Below are positions 34,173 to 41,802 of a DNA stretch of 64,000 nt, one piece after another. Below the pieces are notes generated by a model. That model was not told the origin of the DNA, did no database searches, and saw nothing but the letters and a program-made list of their open reading frames with translations. Position numbers and translations under genes: made by a program. Each line of letters starts with the position of its first letter. Position 1 is the first letter of the stretch. Origin of the DNA: CALDTK01 sp045110575 (GTDB lineage Bacteria > Bacteroidota > Bacteroidia > Chitinophagales > Saprospiraceae); NCBI GenBank assembly GCA_045110575.1, contig JBGCGF010000044.1, positions 27,002 through 91,001 of the forward strand. The letters are read 5' to 3'.

Positions 34173-34962
34173 GCTGACTGTACTTTTACTGTTTCTTTTA
34201 ACTATAGCATCGGAACTAAATGCCCAATTTATTATTCACGAATCAAGTGGGATAGCTACTGTTGTCAATAAAGATCAACTTTTTGTTTGGGACAAAGAAC
34301 ACAATCGATTCTCTGATTCAACAACACTCTATTTTAATAATCTTTACAAAGCGAATGACAATTACACTTTTGTTAATTTCGCAGGAGTTGTCTGGTATTT
34401 TGGAGCGGATGTTGGTGGCGAGCTATCCAGCCTGTCATGGAATGCTTATGTTTTGCGAACTACTATTGAAGCCGTCCGTACATTGAAATCAAAAGGCAGA
34501 TTCGTTAGTTCAAAAGTTTTCGGTTTAGGACCTATTCATACAAAATCTACATTTAGACCTAAATTCGGACTTGGTCAAGACTCTTTATTCAAAGTACTTT
34601 CGTTTACGCTTATTGATTCAGAGCTTTCCGTCTACAATGTTGCCGATAATTTAAGCAAGCAAATATATCGCGCACAAGATTCACTTGGCTTAAAGTTTAC
34701 TATCTCAAATGCTGATGATTATGTAGAATTCATGAGTAGCGAAAATTGCAGCGTAGGTCATATCTTTCAAAGCAAATCTGGATACACAATCCTTTTTGGA
34801 GATCGATTTATACTTCAAACAGATTCCAATGGAGTAGCTCAATTCAAGACGTTAGATCAACCTACCTCTATAGTCAAGCGTCGCGCGACCTTTTTCTTAT
34901 TAGAGCACGAATTGGTACCTAGTTCATCTATTCCGTTCCTATCGAAACTGAAATCCAAGTAA
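34165..34962 (+). CDS. Secreted protein of unknown function, accessory island gene 4
   Basis: A 265-aa exported protein with signal peptide LTVLLLFLLTIASELNAQ, last gene of the island operon. It is beta-rich, with ESSGIATVVNKDQLFVWD near the start, a run of Phe/Tyr-rich strands, and a basic C terminus ending FLSKLKSK. It lacks a T9SS domain and any lipobox. No family is recognised. The 8-bp overlap with gene 3 suggests translational coupling. Confidence 0.75.
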   Translation: MNKLTVLLLFLLTIASELNAQFIIHESSGIATVVNKDQLFVWDKEHNRFSDSTTLYFNNLYKANDNYTFVNFAGVVWYFGADVGGELSSLSWNAYVLRTTIEAVRTLKSKGRFVSSKVFGLGPIHTKSTFRPKFGLGQDSLFKVLSFTLIDSELSVYNVADNLSKQIYRAQDSLGLKFTISNADDYVEFMSSENCSVGHIFQSKSGYTILFGDRFILQTDSNGVAQFKTLDQPTSIVKRRATFFLLEHELVPSSSIPFLSKLKSK

Positions 34963-35290
34963 CATGCTCGTGAAAGGATAAACTTCCACATAGTGTATTT
35001 GATGTTGTACGATGCAAACAAGGAGCACAAAGTGTGATTGTTCTTGCTTTGCGCTAAGATATAGTCCTCAAATTTTTGGACAGCGATTCTCGCAACGGGC
35101 TCAATAGACCGCTTCGGAGGTCGACCATTTGCAAATAAGCAATTTGCAATCAGTTAGACTCTGATTTAAAGCTGTTCGTAAATCGACGAATTACGAACAG
35201 ATGCCATCTCGTCGGATTTCATACCGATACCCCAACCTTTCCTTCAATTACTTTCGCCTGCCAGTCTGTCAGTTCGTACTTTGCGGGCGT
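34963..35290. other. Right boundary of the accessory island
   Basis: About 330 bp between the island and the sigma54 activator. Composition returns toward the genome norm here. Near its right part lie a short near-repeat of ATTTGCAAAT / AATTTGCAAT (35128-35151) and a perfect hairpin (35172-35200). A TACTTTGC box at 35278-35285 is close to the next start codon. No gene is supported. Confidence 0.4.
35172..35200. repeat. Perfect 10-bp inverted repeat upstream of the sigma54 activator
   Basis: CTGTTCGTAA and TTACGAACAG flank a 9-base loop. No T tract follows in either direction, so an operator or a terminator for the island are both possible. Confidence 0.6.
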
Positions 35291-36616
35291 ATGACGTTAC
35301 AGGGAGTGAAACAACGCTTTGGGATCATTGGTACCTCGCCAGATCTTGATCGCGCTATCGATACAGCGATGCGCGTCGCAGCTACAGACTTGACCGTTTT
35401 AGTGCAAGGTGAGAGCGGCGTTGGTAAAGAGAGCTTTAGCAAGATTATTCATCAGCTATCGCCTCGAAAACATGGCCAAATCATCGCCATCAACTGTGGT
35501 GCGATCCCTTCTGGAACGATCAATTCCGAGCTCTTCGGTCACGACAAAGGTGCTTTTACCGGTGCCGTCAATGATCGCAAGGGATATTTCGAGACTGTCG
35601 ATGGAGGTACCATCTTCCTCGATGAGATCGGTGAGATGCCGCTCGACACACAAGCATACTTGCTTCGAGTACTCGAGACCGGAGAGTTCTTACGTGTAGG
35701 CTCCAGTAAGCCACGTAAGACAGATGTACGCGTCGTTGCAGCTACCAATGTGGATTTGCTTTCACGCGTCCGTAAAAACAAGTTTAGAGAGGATCTCTTC
35801 TACCGTCTCAATACGGTGCCGATTCGAGTGCCTTCTTTGAGTGAACGTAGACAAGACATCTTCTTGCTCTTCCGCAAGTTTTCCCTCGACTTTTCAGAGC
35901 GTTACCGCACCGAACCAGTGCGCTTAGATGATTCAGGTCGCTTAGTCATTGAGAACTATGCCTGGCCAGGAAACATCCGTGAGCTGCGTAACATGGCTGA
36001 GCAGCTGAGCGTGATGTCTACCGATAAGATGATTGACGCTGAGAAGCTCTACAATTACGTGCCTAAGCTGCGTGAACGTCACCTTCCGGCAAAACAACAC
36101 CAATTCAACGGTGGCGATTCTGAGGGGTCAAACAATGGCTCAAACATGGGCGACAGAGACATCCTCTACCGCCTACTTTTTGACATGAAGGGAGATCTCA
36201 ACGAGTTAAAAGGTGTATTGAGTGAGTTGATCAGCAACAACAACCTGCGTGTCAGCCGTGCACAAATGGAACACCTCGAAGACAGCGATATGCCTAGGCT
36301 ACGCGCTATAGCTTCAGAGAGTTCTACTCCAGTGATCCAGCAACGAAGCTTTGGCAATGGGCATTCACCTGCTCAGCCTGCACAGCAATCAGGATCATAC
36401 GAGTCTTCAGGTGCGATCTTGATCGACAACCCTGATAATTTCCACTATGACAGCACCGCTGAAGTAGTCGAGGAGTCGCTTTCTCTTGAAGACATGGAGA
36501 AAACAATGATTAAAAAAGCACTCGACAAACACAACAATCGTCGTCGAGAAGCCGCTGAAGATCTGGGAATCTCTGAACGCACACTCTACCGAAAGATCAA
36601 GCAGTATGACATATGA
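35291..36616 (+). CDS. Sigma54-dependent transcription activator without a sensor domain
   Basis: A 441-aa AAA+ activator of RpoN-dependent promoters. I start at the ATG at 35291; the open frame from 35201 adds 30 residues without domain support. The AAA+ core begins at once: Walker A GESGVGKE at residues 40-47, the sigma54-contact loop GAFTGA at 87-92, Walker B TIFLDEIG at 107-114, and the arginine finger region FREDLFYRL. A Ser/Asn/Gln-rich linker follows, then a Fis-type helix-turn-helix at the C terminus (RREAAEDLGISERTLYRKI). No receiver, PAS or GAF domain precedes the core, so control must come from elsewhere. The next gene is lptE, as in many Bacteroidota. Confidence 0.93.
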   Translation: MTLQGVKQRFGIIGTSPDLDRAIDTAMRVAATDLTVLVQGESGVGKESFSKIIHQLSPRKHGQIIAINCGAIPSGTINSELFGHDKGAFTGAVNDRKGYFETVDGGTIFLDEIGEMPLDTQAYLLRVLETGEFLRVGSSKPRKTDVRVVAATNVDLLSRVRKNKFREDLFYRLNTVPIRVPSLSERRQDIFLLFRKFSLDFSERYRTEPVRLDDSGRLVIENYAWPGNIRELRNMAEQLSVMSTDKMIDAEKLYNYVPKLRERHLPAKQHQFNGGDSEGSNNGSNMGDRDILYRLLFDMKGDLNELKGVLSELISNNNLRVSRAQMEHLEDSDMPRLRAIASESSTPVIQQRSFGNGHSPAQPAQQSGSYESSGAILIDNPDNFHYDSTAEVVEESLSLEDMEKTMIKKALDKHNNRRREAAEDLGISERTLYRKIKQYDI

Positions 36617-36782
36617 CCCTGGTCATGCACTAGAATTGCTACTACAATCCGGAAACACCTTCAAACACAAGCACATGCGAGATAAATCTATCCTCACCCT
36701 AGCTCTGCTAGGTCTGCGGAAAATTTCACTCACGAGCACTCGTGTTTCTTGGTTTTCCAGGATTTCGCAACGCATTCAGCAC

Positions 36783-37292
36783 ATGGCCAGAGTCTCTTCA
36801 GTTGGCGTATATGTGTTTCTGATTTTATTGATGTCAACCTTTTCTTCTTGCTACACCCTCAACGGTGTCAGCATCAGTGAAGAAACGCAGACGTACTACG
36901 TTGATCAATTTGATGTGACAGCTATATCCGCACCCGCGGAGATTGGGCAACAGTTTAGTGAGCGCCTCAAACAGAAAATCAACAACAATACTCGACTGGC
37001 TTTCAGTGACACAGATCCTGATATTGACTTCGTAGGTTCTATTGTGGGATTCTCAGTAACGCCAGAGTCTCCGAATGCAAACAACCAGGCCGACTTGAAC
37101 CGTCTAACCATCCGTGTTTCAGTTGAATACAACGACTCAAAAACGGAGAAAAACAGCTATACGAACACGTTCACGGATTTCGAAGTGTTCAACCAAGACG
37201 AGAACTTACTGGACATCCAAGACGATTTACTTGAAGCGATTTTCGAGCGAATTGCGGAAGACTCGTTTAATAAGGCGTTTAGTAATTGGTAG
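36783..37292 (+). CDS. lptE: LPS-assembly lipoprotein LptE
   Basis: Outer-membrane lipoprotein that plugs LptD and helps insert lipopolysaccharide. The ATG at 36783 gives a 169-aa protein with signal and lipobox (VFLILLMSTFSSC, about Cys23); an open frame from 36606 would overlap the activator and hide the signal. The Bacteroidota LptE pattern is clear: CYTLNGVSIS right after the lipid site, YVDQFDV, a helix FSERLKQKINNNTRLAF, and the C-terminal helix LEAIFERIAEDSFNKAFSNW. Its position behind the sigma54 activator supports the call. A GC-rich repeat array follows it. Confidence 0.88.
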   Translation: MARVSSVGVYVFLILLMSTFSSCYTLNGVSISEETQTYYVDQFDVTAISAPAEIGQQFSERLKQKINNNTRLAFSDTDPDIDFVGSIVGFSVTPESPNANNQADLNRLTIRVSVEYNDSKTEKNSYTNTFTDFEVFNQDENLLDIQDDLLEAIFERIAEDSFNKAFSNW

Positions 37293-37313
37293 GTTTTCCA
37301 GTGTAGCTGGAAA

Positions 37314-37376
37314 GCCTGCGGCGCGGCATAACTGGAGCGTGTTTAGGCCTACGGCGTTGAGAAGCCTGCGGCGCTT
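37314..37376. repeat. GCCTGCGGCGC intergenic repeat array, three units
   Basis: Two perfect copies (37314-37324, 37364-37374) and one diverged copy (GCCTACGGCGTT at 37347-37358) sit in the 97 bp between lptE and the convergent esterase. The same word forms a five-unit array at 62446-62565. Both arrays lie directly after a stop codon. Confidence 0.8.
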
Positions 37377-37389
37377 TTAATAGATGAGG

Positions 37390-38634
37390 CTACTTCTGTT
37401 GAGCTTTTAGCCTTGCAATTTCAGCTAAAATCGCTGGATCTTCTTCATGCGTGTACGACTTCTCAAAAAGATTAAGCGCCTCGTTTTCTTTCCCTTCTTG
37501 AAGTAGGTAATAGCCCTTTGCGCCATAAGCAGATGCGACATCTGGGTAGAGGGAGATACTGTAGTCGAATAGACTCAATGCCAAGTCATGTCTTTCATAT
37601 TCGGCGACTCCGAAAGCCCAGGACGTTAAGTATCCCTGCATGGGCTTTACGTTGCTGTCTAGCTCTTCAGAAATCATCTCGAAGTGAGCTTTCAGCCTTT
37701 TAACTAGATCTGTATCTCTATTTGAAGGGTGGAAGTAATTCGTGATTTCTTTAAAGGGGAAATAGTCAAAGAAGTAACGCAGCCCCTCATGGGTAGCTCC
37801 ATACGGGATTGAAAAATGGTCGTCGCTTTGGTAATCGACGAACTTGTAGTCGAGGTTCCAATTCTCAGTAGTGGCTATCAGTTTAAATCGCTCACCAGCG
37901 AGAGGCATCTGCATTATTCTCGAAGTATCTCCTCGGGTATCTGCATTCCTCAGGAAAAGAGGAACGTTGTTGGCTCTAGCGATAAAGAGCTTTTCGTCTT
38001 TCAGGTCTGCGTTTCTCAAGCTGTCGACAACCCGTTTGATGTAAGATCCACTATTGTACTCTACACTAGGGTCGATTACTAAGTAGTTATCGAAATACGT
38101 CCGCTTAGTCAACAGCGCTTCAAAAGCCATCAGTCCACCGTAAGAGTGCCCAATTATCGTTCGCTTTGGAATCGTAGAATATTGGCTGTCGATGTAAGGG
38201 ATCAATTCCTTTGTAATGAAATCAAGAAACTGTGGACCTCCGCCTGTTGATTCAGCGAAGGTTGAGTCGTTACGTGAATAGTCCTTTTCCGGCGTCAGGT
38301 TTTTCAATCTGTCCGTATTAGGTATTCCGACGACAATCGTCCGTGGCATCAGGTCATTTCCATTCAATGCTGCACTCAAAAATTCTGAAGCGGAGGCGGT
38401 TTGTAGAAACTGAGCTTCTCCATCTAATACAATGGTAACAGGACTATTGGTCACCTCCTCATCCATACCCCAGTAGCCGTGCGGTAGGTAAATGAAGATC
38501 TCTCTTTCCTCGTCTAGGATTTTGGAATAGACGGTGTCTCGCTTGCCAATGGTGTAGTCTGTCCCACTGCCTGGTTGAGCCTCTGCTGTAAAAAGGAAAG
38601 CAACGAGTGCAAGTAGTCCGAGGGTAAACTTCAT
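37390..38634 (-). CDS. Secreted alpha/beta-hydrolase (esterase D family) with TPR-like tail
   Basis: A 414-aa exported hydrolase related to the enterochelin esterase/esterase D group. The ATG at 38634 gives a signal peptide ending FTAEAQ; a GTG at 38640 would add two residues. The fold is marked by REIFIYLPHGYW, PVTIVLDGEAQF, the nucleophile elbow GHSYGG (Ser164), and a late Asp/His region with DYQSDDHFSIPYGATHEGL that supplies the catalytic His. After about residue 325 come TPR-like helices (LALSLFDYSISLYPDVASA and ENEALNLFEKSYTHEEDPA). Substrate unknown; ester or siderophore hydrolysis is possible. Confidence 0.85.
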   Translation of the reverse strand: MKFTLGLLALVAFLFTAEAQPGSGTDYTIGKRDTVYSKILDEEREIFIYLPHGYWGMDEEVTNSPVTIVLDGEAQFLQTASASEFLSAALNGNDLMPRTIVVGIPNTDRLKNLTPEKDYSRNDSTFAESTGGGPQFLDFITKELIPYIDSQYSTIPKRTIIGHSYGGLMAFEALLTKRTYFDNYLVIDPSVEYNSGSYIKRVVDSLRNADLKDEKLFIARANNVPLFLRNADTRGDTSRIMQMPLAGERFKLIATTENWNLDYKFVDYQSDDHFSIPYGATHEGLRYFFDYFPFKEITNYFHPSNRDTDLVKRLKAHFEMISEELDSNVKPMQGYLTSWAFGVAEYERHDLALSLFDYSISLYPDVASAYGAKGYYLLQEGKENEALNLFEKSYTHEEDPAILAEIARLKAQQK

Positions 38635-38784
38635 GGACACGAATTTACGTGTCGAGACAACTTCGCCTAGTTCTTTTCTTAGTCAAAAAAACCATCGCTC
38701 GACTCATTCCCCAAGGGCAAAATTAGACTTCACTTCAATTTTCAAGTCGAAGAAAAACTGACAAATCAATCGCGATGCACTTAG

Positions 38785-38822
38785 TAGCAGCCCGTTCGAC
38801 TGGATCTGCCAGTGGGCTGCTA
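38785..38822. repeat. Intergenic hairpin, copy 1 of a short family
   Basis: TAGCAGCCC and GGGCTGCTA form the outer stem with an ACTGG / CCAGT inner stem. A related structure (CAGCCC ... GGGCTG) is at 39819-39846, on the other side of the trypsin-like gene. Confidence 0.55.
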
Positions 38823-38869
38823 AACGAAGGGTTGATATAACGGGAGCCCAGCGAACTCTTTGCTCCCCA

Positions 38870-39610
38870 CTACAAATCTCCCAAAAACTCAAGCATATGA
38901 TCTGTGCTTGTAGCCTCAACTCTTACAACCTTCGTCTCTTCATCTTCCCAGCCGGAGGTTACTAATCCGACAACATGGCCTTTGATATCGACGACTGGAG
39001 ATCCACTCAAACCACCTAGACTTTTCGGGCCTTTCGTCTGTATGAGGTTGAGGTAATTCCCTTCCGTTGTCTCGTATGTATACTCGTACACACGCTGCGA
39101 TCCAGTCTTATCTCCATAGGACCATCCCACGATAAACAGCTGTTCTCCTTTGGCAAGAGGAGTCGTTCTGAATGGTAGTGGTTTATGCTTCGCGTTGTTC
39201 TCTTTTACAGAGAAAACAAGCCAATCATCATAGGTGTCCCAGTTGCTGTCTAAGTAGCTCCAGGTCAAAGAATCCTTTCTGTTTGGATTCAACAGTTTAC
39301 CCATGGACACATAGGATGTCGAATCATCCTTAGGATGCATCCGCCATTCTTTGAGTTCACCTTCGAAATCAACGAACTTCATGTTTTCTGATTTCGATAT
39401 CAGCAACACGTGCTTGGCTGTGATACCATAAGTGACATTGTCGTACTTGACTAAAAATCCATTTGATGCATTTGGATTATCGAACTCCGAATTCACGTAC
39501 GAGACGTTATTGACCAATCCGATCGGCGTCTTTTGGAGCTTTTCTACTGATGCGCAACTCGCAAACACGGTTGTGAGAACTGCAAAAAGGAAGAGGAAAC
39601 GTGAATTCAT
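38870..39610 (-). CDS. Trypsin-like serine protease lipoprotein
   Basis: A 246-aa lipoprotein (lipobox VFASC, Cys19) with a chymotrypsin fold. The catalytic triad is readable: His67 in GITAKHVLL, Asp129 in TYDDWLVFSV, and Ser202 in SLGGLSGSPVV. The spacing fits the small trypsin-like peptidases of the S1/S46-like bacterial groups without PDZ domains. Substrate unknown; it would act in the periplasm or on the surface. It stands alone, with related hairpin repeats on both flanks. Confidence 0.85.
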   Translation of the reverse strand: MNSRFLFLFAVLTTVFASCASVEKLQKTPIGLVNNVSYVNSEFDNPNASNGFLVKYDNVTYGITAKHVLLISKSENMKFVDFEGELKEWRMHPKDDSTSYVSMGKLLNPNRKDSLTWSYLDSNWDTYDDWLVFSVKENNAKHKPLPFRTTPLAKGEQLFIVGWSYGDKTGSQRVYEYTYETTEGNYLNLIQTKGPKSLGGLSGSPVVDIKGHVVGLVTSGWEDEETKVVRVEATSTDHMLEFLGDL

Positions 39611-39818
39611 ACGTGAGGGCTGTGTTTGGGATTGGCAAAGATTGAATTTGCTCGGTTAGGATAGACAGCGCTCCATTAGAGACGTTGCACGACGATCTTA
39701 AAATTACAGACCGCTCGGCTAGATTCTGCCAGTGGGATGCAGAATATAAGAGGTCTGGCAGGAGCCCTGCATAAATGCGAGGGTCTCGACAAGTCGAGCG
39801 CCGCAACCATGAACAACA

Positions 39819-39846
39819 CAGCCCACTAGTTTTCACCAGCGGGCTG
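39819..39846. repeat. Intergenic hairpin, copy 2 of a short family
   Basis: CAGCCC and GGGCTG pair around an imperfect ACTAG / CCAGC inner part, echoing the hairpin at 38785. A further relic (CTGCCAGTGGG) is visible near 39728, so this intergenic region may hold decayed copies of one element. Confidence 0.45.
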
Positions 39847-39897
39847 CGGAATTCAAATCTGTAAAAAGCGGCACTCACAGCGTGAGTCGAACGCCGT

Positions 39898-41421
39898 TTA
39901 CACCATCGACTCTTTCCTCATCTGAGGAAAGAAGAGTACCTCTTGGATACTTACTTGATCAGTCATGAGCATCGTCAAACGATCGATACCAATGCCGATA
40001 CCTGTGGTTGGCGGCATACCATACTCGAGTGCACGTAGGAAATCTTCATCTAGGACCATTGCTTCATCATCACCTTTAGCGGCGAGTTTGAGCTGATCTT
40101 CGAAACGCTCGCGCTGTACGATCGGATCGTTAAGCTCCGTGTACGCATTAGCCACTTCTTTACCCATGATGAAGAGCTCGAAACGCTCCACCAAGCCAGG
40201 CTTCGAACGGTGCTTTTTGGTGAGCGGACTCATCTCGACAGGATAATCCGTGACGAACGTTGGCTGGATCAACTTGTCTTCAGCGAGTTCGCCGAAAAGC
40301 TCATCAATCAACTTACCGTAACCCCACGTCTTGTCTGGGTGGATTCCTTTCTCCTTGCAAACGGCACGTAGACCTTCCTCGTCCATTTCACTTACGTCTA
40401 CCCCACCGTGGATCTTGATCGCATCAAAGATTGGGAGGCGCTCGTATGGACCGGCGAAGTTGATTTCTGTTCCTTGGTAAGTAACCGTAGTCGAGCCAGT
40501 AACAGCCGTAGCCACCTCGCTCAGCAAGGTTTCGGTCATGCCCATCATCCAGTTGTAGTCCTGATACGCCACGTAGATTTCCATCATCGTGAACTCCGGG
40601 TTGTGCGTCCTGTCCATGCCCTCGTTACGGAACATCTTTCCGATCTCGTAGACACCATCAAACCCAGCGACGATGAGTCGTTTGAGGTAAAGCTCATTGG
40701 CAATACGCGCAAAAAGCGGCATGTCGAGCGTATTATGGTGCGTCTCGAATGGGCGTGCCGCAGCGCCACCGTGAATAGGCTGAAGGATTGGTGTTTCCAC
40801 CTCCATGATTCCACGGTCATCAAGGAACCCTTGAATCGTACGGACAAGCTTGTTGCGTTTCACGAAAATCTCGCGAAATTCTGGGTTGACGGTAAGGTCA
40901 ACATAGCGCATACGATAGCGAAGCTCCGGATCGGTAAACGCATCGAACACGTTACCTTCTTCATCACGCTTCACGATTGGAAGAGGACGTAAGGACTTAC
41001 CTAGAAACTTGAAGTTTTTGACGTGGATTGTGGTTTCCCCTACACGTGTAACGAAGACGAAGCCTTCAACTCCAACAAAGTCACCAATGTCAAGAAGCTT
41101 CTTAACGACAGTATTGTAGAGCGCTTTGTCCTCACCGGGTGCAATGTCATCTCGACTCACGTACAGCTGAATACGGCCTGAAGAATCCTGTAGTTCTAGG
41201 AAGCTTGCCTTTCCCATCACGCGTTTATTCATGACACGGCCAGTGAGGCGAACCTCTTTGAAGTCCTCCGCATTTTCCTCGGAAAAACCCTCTTTAATGG
41301 CCGTCGCAAAGTGCGTAGGCGGAAAAGCTTCCGGTGGGAATGGATTGATGCCAGCCTCCTCAATTTTCTGGAGGTTGTCGCGGCGCACGATTTCTTGATC
41401 TGTCAGTGTCGTATCGCTCAT
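39898..41421 (-). CDS. lysS: Lysyl-tRNA synthetase, class II
   Basis: Charges tRNA-Lys. The 507-aa protein has the N-terminal OB-fold anticodon-binding domain (VRLTGRVMNKRVMGKASFLEL) and the class II core: motif 1 around RNKLVRTIQGFLDDRGIMEV, motif 2 in FRNEGMDRTHNPEFTMMEIY, and motif 3 in GIGIGIDRLTML. The start ATG at 41421 gives the normal MSDTTLTDQEI leader. Length and motifs are complete. Confidence 0.97.
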   Translation of the reverse strand: MSDTTLTDQEIVRRDNLQKIEEAGINPFPPEAFPPTHFATAIKEGFSEENAEDFKEVRLTGRVMNKRVMGKASFLELQDSSGRIQLYVSRDDIAPGEDKALYNTVVKKLLDIGDFVGVEGFVFVTRVGETTIHVKNFKFLGKSLRPLPIVKRDEEGNVFDAFTDPELRYRMRYVDLTVNPEFREIFVKRNKLVRTIQGFLDDRGIMEVETPILQPIHGGAAARPFETHHNTLDMPLFARIANELYLKRLIVAGFDGVYEIGKMFRNEGMDRTHNPEFTMMEIYVAYQDYNWMMGMTETLLSEVATAVTGSTTVTYQGTEINFAGPYERLPIFDAIKIHGGVDVSEMDEEGLRAVCKEKGIHPDKTWGYGKLIDELFGELAEDKLIQPTFVTDYPVEMSPLTKKHRSKPGLVERFELFIMGKEVANAYTELNDPIVQRERFEDQLKLAAKGDDEAMVLDEDFLRALEYGMPPTTGIGIGIDRLTMLMTDQVSIQEVLFFPQMRKESMV

Positions 41422-41480
41422 GTGTGTGGTGTATTACGCTATCCCTCGCTTTTGAAGGAGTAGCATCGCTAAAAACATGA

Positions 41481-41527
41481 TCAGCTTACGCCAAAACACC
41501 AAGCAAATGGGTTTTGGCGAAAGCTGA
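41481..41527. repeat. Inverted pair of the 14-mer repeat
   Basis: GCTTACGCCAAAAC (41484-41497) and GTTTTGGCGAAAGC (41511-41524) face each other, with flanks extending the complementarity to 17 bp (one mismatch) around a 13-base loop. The hairpin lies upstream of both neighbouring genes, so it is not an obvious terminator for either. Confidence 0.9.
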
Positions 41528-41747
41528 GATTGTAGACGGCGAATGTAGTTGATGTATAGCCGATGGCCTAGCAGATTCTTTACTAGAAAAATATCCACGG
41601 TATCTGCTAGAAATCCTGCTTAAACCTTGCATTTCATCCTAGAAAACAGGTATGAAATACGATTTCCCAAGATTAAAACGACCAAACTTTTGAAAAGCAT
41701 TCGGCAGGGAGAACCTACCCTATTCATGGACTGCCCTAGCATACTGG

Positions 41748-41755
41748 TATGTTTG
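41748..41755 (+). promoter_or_regulatory. Possible -7 box of the first giant gene
   Basis: TATGTTTG matches TAnnTTTG. It covers an in-frame ATG at 41749, which argues that translation starts downstream at 41803. No clear -33 TTG is visible. Confidence 0.4.
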
Positions 41756-41802
41756 TACTTTGCAGGACCTCCAAAAGCCATTGCCATTCGGCGATAACGC
41801 AT

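Larger units (their letters stand above)
41422..41802. other. Intergenic region between lysS and the first giant gene
   Basis: About 380 bp between divergent genes. It carries the facing pair of 14-mer repeats (41481-41527), a possible -7 box for the giant gene (41748-41755), and no supported gene or RNA. Confidence 0.5.

Noticed and set aside
41749..41802. Start of the first giant gene at the ATG at 41749
   Set aside because: That ATG lies within a TATGTTTG promoter box and adds an 18-residue polar leader before the signal peptide; 41803 is better.
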